This document shows, one piece after another, positions 41,763-51,461 of a stretch of 64,000 nt of DNA. Below the pieces are notes generated by a model, which searched no databases, was not told where the DNA came from, and saw only the letters and a program-made list of their open reading frames with translations. Origin of the DNA: Bacteroidia bacterium (GTDB lineage: Bacteria; Bacteroidota; Bacteroidia; B-17B0; Aurantibacillaceae); the NCBI GenBank assembly GCA_016787785.1, contig JAEUTO010000002.1, forward strand, positions 1 to 64,000, in the 5' to 3' direction. The first letter of the stretch is position 1. Each line of letters begins with the position of its first letter. A program made the position numbers and the translations under genes.

Positions 41763-43538
41763 ATGCTTAAGCTGCTAATTTTATTTTTCGGTTTTTTATT
41801 TTCACTTGAAGTTTCAGCCCAAAACGCGCAGTTAGTGTATGGTCCCTATTTACAGATGGCCGGTCAAACATCTATCCGGGTTAACTGGCGAACGGATACA
41901 ACATGCAATTCGATTGTAAAATTCGGTATCGCAAAAACCAATTTAAATCAAACCGCCGGTTTACTTGCACTAACAAAACAGCACTCTGTTCTTTTAGGAG
42001 GATTAACACCAAACACTAAATATTTTTATTCGGCAACAAACAGCACAAATACATTTAAAACCGATACTTTTTATTTTTTTACTGCGCCTAATACAAATCA
42101 AAAAATAAGAATTGTTGCTACAGGAGATTGTGGTACAGGCATGCAAACACAAGCAAATATAAAAGGTGCCCTAACTAATTTTATAAAAAACAATTACGTT
42201 AACTGTTGGTTAATACTTGGCGATAACGCTTATAATTCGGGTTTTGATGCAGAGTACACAAACTTGTTCTTTGCGCCGTATCAAAATAATTTTATTATGC
42301 ACAACACAGCTTTATTCCCATGCATTGGCAATCACGATTATGCTAATGATCTGAATTTGGCCGAGAATAAGAATGTTGCCTATTATTCTGTTTTTAATGT
42401 GCCAACGGCCGGTGAGCTTGGAGGTGTTAGCTCAGGAACCGAATCGTATTATTCATACAACTACGGCAATGTACATTTTATTAGTATAGATTCTTATGGA
42501 ACCGAACAATCATTACACGCATACGATACGCTATCCCCACAGTATGTTTGGTTAAAACAAGACCTGTTACAAAACAATTTAATGTGGACAATCATTTATT
42601 TTCATCATCCGCCTTACACAATGGGCAGCCACAATTCAGATACAGAAACCGACCTGGTTAGTATACGTACATATTTAATACCTTTGTTTGAAAGAAATAA
42701 AGTTGATCTTGTTATTAACGGGCACAGTCATGTTTTTGAACGCTCCTGGTTAATGAAAGGACATAACGGTTTAGAAACCTCCTTTAGCAAAGCACTTCAC
42801 GCAAAAGATAGTTCATCTGCGCGGTATAATGGTACATTCAATTCTTGTCCTTACATAAAAGACACCATTAATAACAAAGGCGTGGTTTATTCCGTGTGCG
42901 GATCCTCAGGAAAAGTTACCGGCATTCAAACTGCTTATCCACATAATGCGATGTATTACTCTAATGCCACAAAAGGCATGGCCACTGTTATTGAAGTAGA
43001 TGCCAATCGTATGGATGCCTTTTTTATTGGCGAAGACAGTGTTGTGTATGATAAATTTACCGTCTTTAAAAATATTCAAAAAGTAAAACTGGTTAATTCC
43101 AATTCACCGCAAACCGTTACACTTACTGCTTCATGGAACGGCAATTATAGCTGGTCGCATAACACCAATATTGCGCAACAAAATACGGTTCCTGCATATT
43201 CAAACACAGTTATTATTGTACGCGATAGTTTAAATTGTTTTGCAGATACCTTTAAGATCAGTGTAACAAACGGTATAAAGGCTTACGCAAATAATAAAAT
43301 AAAAGTATTTCCAAATCCAAGTGCCAACCGTAAACTTACTTTTGAGTTTGAAGAAAAGACAAGCGTAAAAAAAGTTGTTATTATTTCTCTTAGCGGAGAA
43401 GAAACCGAGATAAAAGATCTTGAATTAACAGACAGTAGTATGGAGCTTTTTCTTCCAAAATTAACAGCAGGACAATACACTGTAAAAGTAATTACCGCTA
43501 AAAACGTTATTCATCACAAAATTATTTTGAATGAATAA
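41763..43538 (+). CDS. Secreted purple acid phosphatase-like protein with T9SS domain
   Basis: A 591-residue protein with a signal peptide (MLKLLILFFGFLFSLEVSA), a purple-acid-phosphatase N-terminal fibronectin-like domain (about 20-110), and the metallophosphoesterase core: IVATGDCGTG, LGDNAYNSG, CIGNHDYAND, IYFHHPPY and INGHSHVFERSW, giving the binuclear metal site. The final ~75 residues are a type IX sorting domain (IKVFPNPSANRKLTFEF, ending HKIILNE). It probably cleaves phosphate esters outside the cell. Confidence 0.9.
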   Translation: MLKLLILFFGFLFSLEVSAQNAQLVYGPYLQMAGQTSIRVNWRTDTTCNSIVKFGIAKTNLNQTAGLLALTKQHSVLLGGLTPNTKYFYSATNSTNTFKTDTFYFFTAPNTNQKIRIVATGDCGTGMQTQANIKGALTNFIKNNYVNCWLILGDNAYNSGFDAEYTNLFFAPYQNNFIMHNTALFPCIGNHDYANDLNLAENKNVAYYSVFNVPTAGELGGVSSGTESYYSYNYGNVHFISIDSYGTEQSLHAYDTLSPQYVWLKQDLLQNNLMWTIIYFHHPPYTMGSHNSDTETDLVSIRTYLIPLFERNKVDLVINGHSHVFERSWLMKGHNGLETSFSKALHAKDSSSARYNGTFNSCPYIKDTINNKGVVYSVCGSSGKVTGIQTAYPHNAMYYSNATKGMATVIEVDANRMDAFFIGEDSVVYDKFTVFKNIQKVKLVNSNSPQTVTLTASWNGNYSWSHNTNIAQQNTVPAYSNTVIIVRDSLNCFADTFKISVTNGIKAYANNKIKVFPNPSANRKLTFEFEEKTSVKKVVIISLSGEETEIKDLELTDSSMELFLPKLTAGQYTVKVITAKNVIHHKIILNE

Positions 43539-43649
43539 CTACGATGCTAAATAAGCAATAAGTAAAATTGCCCCTATAATAATTACTTTAGACAATCTTC
43601 CCGATAAAAATCTCGAAACCGGATCTGGTTTAATTTCCTTTGAATACAT
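43539..43649 (-). CDS. 36-residue single-helix membrane protein
   Basis: A short minus-strand frame reads MYSKEIKPDPVSRFLSGRLS, then KVIIIGAILLIAYLAS with one membrane helix and a charged N-terminus. It is flush against the stop of the phosphatase gene on the other strand. Coding evidence is only the shape of the product and the neat open frame. I recognise no family, but small single-helix proteins of this type are common and often missed. Confidence 0.4.
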   Translation of the reverse strand: MYSKEIKPDPVSRFLSGRLSKVIIIGAILLIAYLAS

Positions 43650-43826
43650 GGCTTTATATTTAAAAGTTATTGTATAAATAGGCATCAAATCTTATTCCTG
43701 TTTTTAAGGGGTTTATACTGTTAAATAATGAGGATTTTGACAAAAGATACAGGGTAATGCGGAAATAATTACACAGCAAACGTTTTGCCGCTCACAATAC
43801 GCTAAACATATAATTAAAAGATAAAA

Positions 43827-45032
43827 TTAAACTGAAGTAGTTGTATTCTTTATTACTCCCAGTTCTTTTCCAACTTTAGCAAAAGCCGCAATAGCTTTAT
43901 CTAAATGTTCTTTTTCGTGCGCAGCACTCAATTGCACGCGAATACGGGCTTTATCTTTTGGTACAACCGGGAAGAAAAATCCGATCACATAAATTCCCTC
44001 TGCCAATAATTTCTCAGCAAAGGTTTGCGCTAATTTTGCATCGTATAACATAACAGGAACTATGGCACTATCACCGTCTTTAATTTCGAGACCTGCAGCT
44101 TTAATTCCCTTTTTAAAATAATTTACATTCCACTCTAATTTATCACGCAGTGTTGTGGTCTCAGTTAAAAGATCAAACACTGCAATACTTGCACCTACAA
44201 TACTTGGCGCTAAAGAGTTACTAAATAAATACGGACGAGAACGCTGACGCAACAATTCAATAATTTCTTTTCTGCCGGATGTAAAACCTCCCATGGCTCC
44301 GCCTAACGCTTTTCCAAGGGTTCCTGTAATAATATCAACACGACCAATTACGTTTTTTGCTTCGATCGTTCCTCTTCCTGTTTTACCAATAAATCCGCTT
44401 GCGTGACATTCGTCCACCATTACCAGCGCATTATATTTATCTGCCAGATCACAAATTTTATCTAATGGTGCTACAAAACCATCCATGCTAAATACACCAT
44501 CGGTAACAATAATTCTGTTGCGCTGTGCCTGTGCTGCTTTTAATTGCTCTTCGAGATCGGCCATATCGCAATTCTTGTAACGGTAACGTTGCGCTTTGCA
44601 TAAACGCACACCATCAATAATACTGGCGTGATTTAATTCGTCGCTGATGATTGCATCCTGCTCATCAAACAATGGCTCAAATACACCGCCATTAGCGTCA
44701 AATGCTGCTGCATATAATATGGTATCTTCTGTGCCTAAAAAATCGGCTATCTTCTTTTCTAAAGTTTTATGAATATCCTGTGTACCGCAAATAAAACGCA
44801 CAGAGCTCATACCAAAACCATGACTGTCCAAAGCTTTTTTAGCGCCTTCTATCACTTTAGGGTGTGATGAAAGGCCTAAATAATTATTGGCACAAAAAAT
44901 AATAACATCTTTACCATTTACCTTTACCACAGCGTCCATTGGCGTTGTAATAACGCGTTCGCGCTTAAATAATCCGTTGCTTTCAATTTCAGCTAAAGTT
45001 TTTTGCAGTTGTTCTTTTAATTTGCCGTACAT
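43827..45032 (-). CDS. kbl: 2-amino-3-ketobutyrate CoA ligase
   Basis: A 401-residue PLP-dependent enzyme of the alpha-oxoamine synthase family. Signatures: [20 protein letters not shown] (about 46-65), [35 protein letters not shown] (PLP Asp), and [16 protein letters not shown] with the Schiff-base Lys (about 235-250). Kbl converts 2-amino-3-ketobutyrate and CoA to glycine and acetyl-CoA in threonine breakdown. Its usual partner, threonine dehydrogenase, is not adjacent. Confidence 0.92.
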   Translation of the reverse strand: MYGKLKEQLQKTLAEIESNGLFKRERVITTPMDAVVKVNGKDVIIFCANNYLGLSSHPKVIEGAKKALDSHGFGMSSVRFICGTQDIHKTLEKKIADFLGTEDTILYAAAFDANGGVFEPLFDEQDAIISDELNHASIIDGVRLCKAQRYRYKNCDMADLEEQLKAAQAQRNRIIVTDGVFSMDGFVAPLDKICDLADKYNALVMVDECHASGFIGKTGRGTIEAKNVIGRVDIITGTLGKALGGAMGGFTSGRKEIIELLRQRSRPYLFSNSLAPSIVGASIAVFDLLTETTTLRDKLEWNVNYFKKGIKAAGLEIKDGDSAIVPVMLYDAKLAQTFAEKLLAEGIYVIGFFFPVVPKDKARIRVQLSAAHEKEHLDKAIAAFAKVGKELGVIKNTTTSV

Positions 45033-45083
45033 AATTTTAGTATTTTTGCTGCTATAAATTTACAAAAGTTTTATCACACCACT

Positions 45084-46142
45084 ATGACTTATATAATTTC
45101 AGGGATACAACAGGTTGGAATTGGCGTTGCCAACGTTAATGAGGGTTTTAACTGGTATAACAGGCATTTTGGCATGGATGTTCCGGTTTTTGAAGAGGCT
45201 GCTGAAGCTAATTTAATGTTGCCTTACACAGGTGGCAAACCGCATAAACGCCATGCTATTTTAGCAATAAACATGAAAGGCGGCGGCGGTTTCGAGATCT
45301 GGCAATATACAAGTCGTACGCCACAGGCGGCGGCATTTAAGGCACAATTGGGAGATCTTGGTTTGTTTTGTGCCAAAATGAAGACCGAAAATGTAAAAGC
45401 CTCTTATGCTTTTTTAAAATCGAAGAATGTGAAACTGCTGGGCGATGTTACAAAGAACCCGGTTGGCAAAGACCACTTTTTTATGGAAGATGCCTTTGGT
45501 AATTTATTTGAAATTATTGAAGACGACCGTTGGTTCGGAAAAGGTTTAAGAGAGACCGGCGGACCAATAGGAATGATCATTGGCGTAAGTGATATTGAAA
45601 GGTCGATCAAATTTTATTCTACTGTTTTAGGTTACGATAAAGTTTTGTTTAAAGGCGAAAATAGTTTTGCCGATCTTGCAGTTTTACCCGGTGGCGCTGT
45701 AACTGCCAAGCGCGCCATTTTAACGCACAGTAAAGAACGCGTTGGGCCTTTTTCAAAATTATTTGGCAATAGTTATATTGAATTAGTAGAAGCCAAAAAT
45801 TACACGCCCCGCAAAATTTTTGAGAACCGTTTTTGGGGCGATCTTGGTTTTATACATTTATGTTTTGATATTAAAAACATGCCGGCTTTAAAAACTGCTT
45901 GCGAAGCGGAAGGCCATCCATTTACCGTAGATGGCGGTGCCGGCTTTGAAATGGGCGAAGCGGCTGGCCATTTTACCTATATTGAAGATCCGGATGGTGC
46001 GTTGATAGAATTTGTAGAAACTAAAAAAATACCGATCATGAAAAAATGGGGCTGGTATTTAGACCTTAAAAAACGCGCGCCCGAAAAGCCATTACCCAAT
46101 TGGATGTTAAAGGCTTTGGGTATGAATAGAAAGAAGGTTTGA
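45084..46142 (+). CDS. VOC-family protein with two glyoxalase-like domains
   Basis: A 352-residue protein with two vicinal-oxygen-chelate modules: residues about 1-155 (IQQVGIGVANVNEGFNWYNR, FEIWQYTSRTP) and about 160-320 (GVSDIERSIKFYSTVLGYDK, YIEDPDGALIEFVET). It resembles extradiol dioxygenase or 4-hydroxyphenylpyruvate dioxygenase-like two-domain VOC proteins, but I cannot assign a substrate. It is divergent from kbl. A TATTTTTG box at 45041-45048 is a candidate promoter. Confidence 0.75.
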   Translation: MTYIISGIQQVGIGVANVNEGFNWYNRHFGMDVPVFEEAAEANLMLPYTGGKPHKRHAILAINMKGGGGFEIWQYTSRTPQAAAFKAQLGDLGLFCAKMKTENVKASYAFLKSKNVKLLGDVTKNPVGKDHFFMEDAFGNLFEIIEDDRWFGKGLRETGGPIGMIIGVSDIERSIKFYSTVLGYDKVLFKGENSFADLAVLPGGAVTAKRAILTHSKERVGPFSKLFGNSYIELVEAKNYTPRKIFENRFWGDLGFIHLCFDIKNMPALKTACEAEGHPFTVDGGAGFEMGEAAGHFTYIEDPDGALIEFVETKKIPIMKKWGWYLDLKKRAPEKPLPNWMLKALGMNRKKV

Positions 46143-46179
46143 TGTTTTACAGGCATGCTTTTTGCGTATCTTTATACAC

Positions 46180-46791
46180 ATGAAGTTAAACCTTATACTT
46201 TTTCTTTTTTTTGTTGGCTTTAAATTTTCGGCGCAGGAAATTGTTTCCTCTTCTACTTCTATTGAATCATGTTTGGATTCTGTTGATTGTTATACCATCA
46301 AAGGCCCTGCCTATTTATTTTATGATGAAAGTAAAAATATTTTTTTTCTGAAAGTTATATTTGCCGATTTTAAAAAAGACGGCGATACCAGCGACACTTG
46401 GCTAAATAATCCTTCTGATAGCACATTATATTTTAAAGCCGATCTGCAAAAAGAACAATTTCCGGCATTAAGCAACCAAAACACAAAAAGTTTTAAACTG
46501 CCCGGGCAAATATATTTTAATGGCAAGTGGCGCGATCAAAGTATTGTTGTAAATATTTATAGTTCAGAAAATGGCCTCGTTAATACGAGCAATACAAACT
46601 CTAATTTTAAATACGATAACTACAAGGTAAATTTTAGTTTGCCCTTTGTACCCAAACAATTTAAGACCTATGCAAAGTCGCACTACAATAAACAAACCAT
46701 TACCATTAATGTTACCCTTGGCCGTATTAACCTTCTGAAACCAGGGATGGAGAACCTTTTGGACGATATTTATTATCTGCCATCACGATAA
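46180..46791 (+). CDS. Exported protein of unknown function
   Basis: 203 residues from the ATG at 46180 (MKLNLILFLFFVGFKFSAQE signal); a frame from 46162 adds six residues. The body is beta-rich with KGPAYLFYDESKNIFFLKVI and YFKADLQKEQFPAL. I see no domain with confidence, although the pattern faintly recalls YceI-like barrels. No lipobox. Confidence 0.6.
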   Translation: MKLNLILFLFFVGFKFSAQEIVSSSTSIESCLDSVDCYTIKGPAYLFYDESKNIFFLKVIFADFKKDGDTSDTWLNNPSDSTLYFKADLQKEQFPALSNQNTKSFKLPGQIYFNGKWRDQSIVVNIYSSENGLVNTSNTNSNFKYDNYKVNFSLPFVPKQFKTYAKSHYNKQTITINVTLGRINLLKPGMENLLDDIYYLPSR

Positions 46792-46794
46792 TTA

Positions 46795-46823
46795 TTTAAC
46801 CAAAAAGACGCCAAGAGCAAAAG
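46795..46823 (+). repeat. Fragment of the AACCA-type intergenic repeat
   Basis: TTTAACCAAAAAGACGCCAA and the following nine bases resemble one arm of the 35150-35242 element (TTAACCACAAAG..). Only one arm is present, so it is probably a decayed copy. Confidence 0.35.
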
Positions 46824-46842
46824 TAATACCGTCTAAATTCAC

Positions 46843-46850
46843 TATCTTTG
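46843..46850 (+). promoter_or_regulatory. -7 box 4 bases before the dusB start
   Basis: TATCTTTG (46843-46850) is an exact TAnnTTTG box. The GTG at 46855 follows 4 bases later, so the mRNA would be leaderless or nearly so. No -33 TTG is seen at the standard spacing. Confidence 0.5.
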
Positions 46851-46854
46851 CGGC

Positions 46855-47847
46855 GTGATAAAGATCGGCCCTAAAATAGAACTTCCTGATTTTCCTTTAT
46901 TACTTGCGCCTATGGAGGATGTGAGTGATCCGCCCTTTCGTTTGGTTTGCAAACAATATGGCGCTGATCTTATGTACACTGAATTCATCAGCAGCGAAGG
47001 TTTAATTCGTGACGCCATCAAAAGTCGCAAGAAACTAGACATTTTTGACTATGAACGTCCTATTGGTATACAGATATTTGGTGGCGATGAAGAAGCTATG
47101 GCCTTATCAGGAAAAATTGTAGATGCTGCAAATCCCGATATTGTAGATATTAATTTTGGATGCCCGGTAAAAAAAGTAGTTTGCAAAGGCGCGGGCGCGG
47201 GCGTTTTAAAAGATGTTGATCTAATGGTGCGCTTAACCAAAGCTGTAATAAAAAGCACTTCTTTACCGGTTACCGTTAAAACACGTTTAGGTTGGGATGA
47301 TGCTACTATTAATATTATGGAAGTGGCAGAACGCTTACAGGACATAGGAATTCAGGCATTATCTATACACGGCCGCACACGCCAGCAAATGTACAAAGGC
47401 TCTGCCAATTGGGAACCCATTGCAGCGGTAAAAAATAATCCGCGTATTAAAATTCCAATATTTGGCAATGGCGATATTGATAGTCCCGAAAAAGCATTAG
47501 AGTATAAGAACAGGTATGGTATTGATGGCATTATGATAGGTCGGGCTGCCATTGGCTATCCCTGGATCTTTAACGAGATAAAACATTTTTTTAAAACAGG
47601 CGAGCATTTAGCAAAACCTACCATTGCAAACCGCGTAGAAGTTTGTAAACTGCATTTACAAAAATCGGTAGAGTGGAAAGGTGAAAAATTAGGTTTGCTA
47701 GAAATGCGCAATCACTATTCAAACTATTTCAGAGGCATTCCAAATTTTAAAGACACGCGTACAAAACTAGTAACGCTTAACTCTTCTGCAGAGTTATTTG
47801 ATCTTTTAGACAGCGTAACGCAAATGCCCGAATTACAATCCATTTAA
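46855..47847 (+). CDS. dusB: tRNA-dihydrouridine synthase B
   Basis: A 330-residue FMN enzyme reducing uridines in tRNA. Signatures: LLLAPMEDVSDPPFRLVCKQ (about 16-35), INFGCPVKKVVCKGAGAGVL with the catalytic Cys (about 98-117), VKTRLGWDD, IHGRTRQQMYKGSANW and GNGDIDSPEKA. The start is GTG; the next Met lies in the conserved APM and cannot be the start. DusB in many bacteria heads an operon with fis, not seen here. Confidence 0.95.
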   Translation: MIKIGPKIELPDFPLLLAPMEDVSDPPFRLVCKQYGADLMYTEFISSEGLIRDAIKSRKKLDIFDYERPIGIQIFGGDEEAMALSGKIVDAANPDIVDINFGCPVKKVVCKGAGAGVLKDVDLMVRLTKAVIKSTSLPVTVKTRLGWDDATINIMEVAERLQDIGIQALSIHGRTRQQMYKGSANWEPIAAVKNNPRIKIPIFGNGDIDSPEKALEYKNRYGIDGIMIGRAAIGYPWIFNEIKHFFKTGEHLAKPTIANRVEVCKLHLQKSVEWKGEKLGLLEMRNHYSNYFRGIPNFKDTRTKLVTLNSSAELFDLLDSVTQMPELQSI

Positions 47848-47969
47848 GTTTTTGTTTAAAAACAACTCCTTATTTTTTATTTCATCTGTTATAAACAGTT
47901 CGTAAATTGTTTAGTAACTTTTTATTCTGGCATGGCTTTTACATGTTCCTGTAAAGAAATATAATTACC

Positions 47970-48266
47970 ATGTCAGATCTAAAAAAGAAGGTTGAGAAAA
48001 ATTCTCAAACTAAAAAAGCGGAAACACCTGCTTCTAAAAAAGAAGAAGGTAGTGCCTTGAGAAATCAAGGTGAAAATAAAAACAATGTAAAAAATAATGA
48101 TGAGGAACATAATAAAGGCGGTCATTTAAAAAACAACAAGGGTATGGGCAAAGGTTTCGATGGCCCAAACTATTACGAGAATGAGCAGCCCTCTAAAGAA
48201 GAAACTGATCCTGAAGAGCCAAAAAAAAGATCTAAAAGGCCCAGGCGAAAAATAAATAGCAACTAA
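47970..48266 (+). CDS. Small charged disordered protein
   Basis: A 98-residue protein made almost only of Lys, Glu, Asn, Gly and Pro, for example KKVEKNSQTKKAETPASKKE. It looks fully disordered, with a glycine-rich centre (GGHLKNNKGMGKGFDGP) and a basic tail. I do not recognise it; stress-protective small hydrophilic proteins in Bacteroidota look similar. A TTTACA/TGTAAA dyad lies about 20 bp before the start. Confidence 0.6.
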   Translation: MSDLKKKVEKNSQTKKAETPASKKEEGSALRNQGENKNNVKNNDEEHNKGGHLKNNKGMGKGFDGPNYYENEQPSKEETDPEEPKKRSKRPRRKINSN

Positions 48267-48420
48267 TTTTGTACTTATTAGGTTACGCCTATTTTGGGAA
48301 AGTTATTTCCCGCTCTGCTTTTTTCAGAGGAATTTAAGCTTCTATTTAGTATAAAACGACAAAAACCTAACTGGCATCATTATATCATATAACCAATAAA
48401 TAAATCTAAAAAAAACGAAA

Positions 48421-48993
48421 ATGATCACTATAAAAAAAATTACTACCGCTATTGCTGTTTTAGGCTTTGCTATAACGCTTACAACTTCTTGTTCAGATAA
48501 CAAAGATGCTAAGGAAGTTGCTGAGGAGACAAATGAAGAAAATCTCGGTCGCAAAGAAGAAAAGGATGCTGACCATTTAGTAGAAGCCTATTCTGCCAAC
48601 ATGTATGAAATTAAAGCTTCAGAAAATGCAGCGCTAAATGCATCAACCACTGAGGTAAAAAAGATTGCAACATTGATGATAGAAGCGCATGGGAAAATGA
48701 ATGTAGATATTGAAAAACTTGCTGCTACAAAATCTATTACCCTTCCTAATGATCTTACATTTGAGCAGAGAAACGACCTTGAAAAAATTACTGAAAAAAC
48801 GGGAGTAGATTATGACAAAGTTTATATTTCTAAAATGAAGGATAAACACGAAGACGCGCTTGAGATGCTTAACAAAATATCGGAAAAAAGTAACGATGCT
48901 GAAATTAAAAGCTGGGCACAACAAACGGCACCGGAAGTTAGCGCCCATTTAGAAATGGTGAAAGCAGCCGATGAAAATTTAAAGAACAGATAA
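48421..48993 (+). CDS. DUF4142 lipoprotein
   Basis: A 190-residue protein with a lipoprotein signal (MITIKKITTAIAVLGFAITL, then TTSC) and a ferritin-like helical DUF4142 domain: AYSANMYEIKASENAALNAS (about 58-77), TEVKKIATLMIEAHGKMNVD (about 78-97) and KMKDKHEDALEMLNKISEKS. Metal ligands are not obvious. DUF4142 proteins are envelope-located with unknown function. Transcription ends at the hairpin at 49008-49037. Confidence 0.85.
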   Translation: MITIKKITTAIAVLGFAITLTTSCSDNKDAKEVAEETNEENLGRKEEKDADHLVEAYSANMYEIKASENAALNASTTEVKKIATLMIEAHGKMNVDIEKLAATKSITLPNDLTFEQRNDLEKITEKTGVDYDKVYISKMKDKHEDALEMLNKISEKSNDAEIKSWAQQTAPEVSAHLEMVKAADENLKNR

Positions 48994-49007
48994 AAAGAAA
49001 ATAAATT

Positions 49008-49037
49008 AAAAAGGGCTTCAAAATTTGAAGCCCTTTT
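49008..49037. terminator. Bidirectional terminator between the DUF4142 gene and purL
   Basis: AAAAAGGGCTTCAAA is mirrored by TTTGAAGCCCTTTTT with a single base at the centre, giving a long stem with T-tracts on both strands between two convergent genes. Confidence 0.85.
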
Positions 49038-49071
49038 TTATGGATACTATTTTCGTGTGCTTGTAGAACTT

Positions 49072-51303
49072 TTAATTCATATATCCTTCTATACTTGTAT
49101 CAAAAGAGTGCTTGTAATCACTAACGGTTCCGTAATTTACAGAATCAATAATTACTGATTTGCCTTTTACCACTCCTAACTTAATGAATGGCACGTTTAA
49201 TTGTTTTAATTCTGTTTCCAGCTTAAGTTTATTGCTTTCCGAAGCGCTTACTACTACTCTGCTTTGAGCCTCGCCAAAAAGAAAAGCATCTTTACGGATA
49301 GAAATTTCGGTATTGATCTCGAAACCCAAATTATTAACCATGGCGCTTTCCAACATGGTCATAAATAAACCCCCATCGCTAATGTCGTGAGCAGAATTAA
49401 TTAATTTGTATTTGATAACAGATTTAATTGCATTTTGCACATTATACTCCGTATCTAAATTAAAATAAGGCGCAGGACTGTTTTTTACCTTACAAAAACT
49501 GTATAAATATTCCGACGAAGAAATATCATTTTTGCTTTCACCAATTAAATAAATAGAGTCGCCTTCATTTTTAAAGTCTAACGTTGTTTGCAGCGCTTTG
49601 TCTTCTAAAATACCTATCATTCCAATAGTAGGCGTTGGAAAAACCGGCCCTTCATAACTCGATTGATTATAAAAACTAACATTACCCCCTGTTACCGGTG
49701 TTTGGAATTTTAAGCAGGCACTGCTCATTCCTTTTATTGCGCCAACAAATTGCCAGTACACTTCAGGATTGTAAGGATTACCAAAATTTAAACAATTGGT
49801 AACCGCACTTGGTATACCGCCGCTACAAACAATATTACGGGCCGCTTCGCTCACGGCAATAGCACAGCCTATTTCAGGGTCAGCATTTACGTAGCGTGCG
49901 TTGCAATCTACCGTCATTGCTAAACCTTTCTTGCTGCCCTTAATATTTACAATAGCCGCATCGCTTGGTTTATTAGTGCTCATGTTGATTGTTCCAACCA
50001 TGCTATCGTATTGATTGTAGATCCAGCGCTTGCTTGCTAAATTTGGGTGTTTAGCCAAATGCTGCATAATAGGTTTAAGATCGGTTGGTTCAAATACAGA
50101 GTTAATGTCAAATTTTTTAGACTCCGCATAATACGCGGGCTCTTTATAATCGCGCTTGTAAATTGGGGCACCGCCACCTAATACCAATACGCCTGCAGGC
50201 ACATCAGCCACCAGCTCATCGTTCATATAATATTTTAAACGGTCGCCGGTTGTTACTTCTCCTATTTGTTCGCAGTTTAGGTCCCATTTATCAAACACCG
50301 CTTTTACAAGATCTTCTTTTCCTTTTTCAACAACAACCAACATGCGTTCCTGCGATTCAGACAATAGGATCTCGAAAGGATGCATGCCTGCCTGGCGTGT
50401 AGGCACTTTATGCAACCAAATGTTCATGCCGTGCTCACCTTTAGCACTCATTTCTGATGTTGAACAGGTAATACCTGCTGCTCCCATATCCTGCATGCCA
50501 ATAACGGCGCCGGTTTTAATAACTTCTAAAGTGGCCTCTAATAATAATTTTTCCTGGAAAGGATCGCCAACTTGCACAGATGGTAGGTCTTTCGCCGAAT
50601 CTTCGGTAAGATCTTTACTGGCAAATGCAGCTCCCGCAATACCATCTTTACCGGTTGAAGAACCAACAATAAACACCGGATTGCCCGCTCCATAAGAGGT
50701 TGCGCTAACCGTTTCGCCTTGTTTTACAATGCCCACGCTCATGGCATTTACCAAAGGATTAACATTATAACACTCATCAAAAAATACTTCTCCGCCAACG
50801 GTTGGTATACCAAAAGCATTGCCGTAATCGCCAATACCCTTAACTACGCCCTTAAGCAACCATTGTGTTTTTGCAGAACTAAGATCGCCAAAACGTAATG
50901 AGTTTAATTGCGCTATTGGGCGTGCACCCATCGTAAATATATCGCGGTTAATACCGCCAACCCCTGTTGCAGCGCCCTGATAGGGCTCTATAGCACTAGG
51001 GTGATTATGCGATTCTATTTTAAAGCAACAGGCCAGGCCATCACCAATATCAACTAAACCGGCGTTTTCTTCACCTGCTTTTGCGAGCATGTGCGGTCCG
51101 TCTTTTGGTAACGTTTTTAACCAGGTAATTGAATTCTTGTAAGAACAGTGTTCGCTCCACATAACAGAAAAGATTGAAACCTCAGTAAAATTAGGGGTTC
51201 TGCCAAGTATTTCTTTTATTCTGTCAAATTCTTCGGGTAAAAGGCCAAGGTTTTTTGCTGCTTCCACATCAGCTAACTGCTCTGAATATTTTAGTGTTGC
51301 CAT
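49072..51303 (-). CDS. purL: Phosphoribosylformylglycinamidine synthase, small-type PurL
   Basis: A 743-residue ATP-grasp-like AIRS-fold enzyme. Motifs: [20 protein letters not shown] (about 48-67), [20 protein letters not shown] with [18 protein letters not shown] following, [20 protein letters not shown] (about 275-294) and [10 protein letters not shown] near the end. Length about 740 identifies the small PurL, which works with separate PurS and PurQ. Neither is in the window. It makes FGAM in purine synthesis. Confidence 0.95.
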   Translation of the reverse strand: MATLKYSEQLADVEAAKNLGLLPEEFDRIKEILGRTPNFTEVSIFSVMWSEHCSYKNSITWLKTLPKDGPHMLAKAGEENAGLVDIGDGLACCFKIESHNHPSAIEPYQGAATGVGGINRDIFTMGARPIAQLNSLRFGDLSSAKTQWLLKGVVKGIGDYGNAFGIPTVGGEVFFDECYNVNPLVNAMSVGIVKQGETVSATSYGAGNPVFIVGSSTGKDGIAGAAFASKDLTEDSAKDLPSVQVGDPFQEKLLLEATLEVIKTGAVIGMQDMGAAGITCSTSEMSAKGEHGMNIWLHKVPTRQAGMHPFEILLSESQERMLVVVEKGKEDLVKAVFDKWDLNCEQIGEVTTGDRLKYYMNDELVADVPAGVLVLGGGAPIYKRDYKEPAYYAESKKFDINSVFEPTDLKPIMQHLAKHPNLASKRWIYNQYDSMVGTINMSTNKPSDAAIVNIKGSKKGLAMTVDCNARYVNADPEIGCAIAVSEAARNIVCSGGIPSAVTNCLNFGNPYNPEVYWQFVGAIKGMSSACLKFQTPVTGGNVSFYNQSSYEGPVFPTPTIGMIGILEDKALQTTLDFKNEGDSIYLIGESKNDISSSEYLYSFCKVKNSPAPYFNLDTEYNVQNAIKSVIKYKLINSAHDISDGGLFMTMLESAMVNNLGFEINTEISIRKDAFLFGEAQSRVVVSASESNKLKLETELKQLNVPFIKLGVVKGKSVIIDSVNYGTVSDYKHSFDTSIEGYMN

Positions 51304-51461
51304 AATTAAAATTAAGCATTAAAGATATTGATTTTAAAGGCTTCCCAAACGATTTTTTAATGAACAAATTGCAAGGAAATGAGGTAATAACTGTTAAAAA
51401 ATATTTTTGCTCCTTGTAAATTTATGCTAATTTTAGTTTTCCTTCGCTCTATAATTACTTA

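Noticed and set aside
28523-46840. A shared 13-base string (TACCGTCTAAATT) before nadK and before dusB, resembling an ECF -10 element
   Set aside because: No matching -35 element at either site, and dusB already has a TAnnTTTG box; two short hits in a low-GC sequence can be chance.
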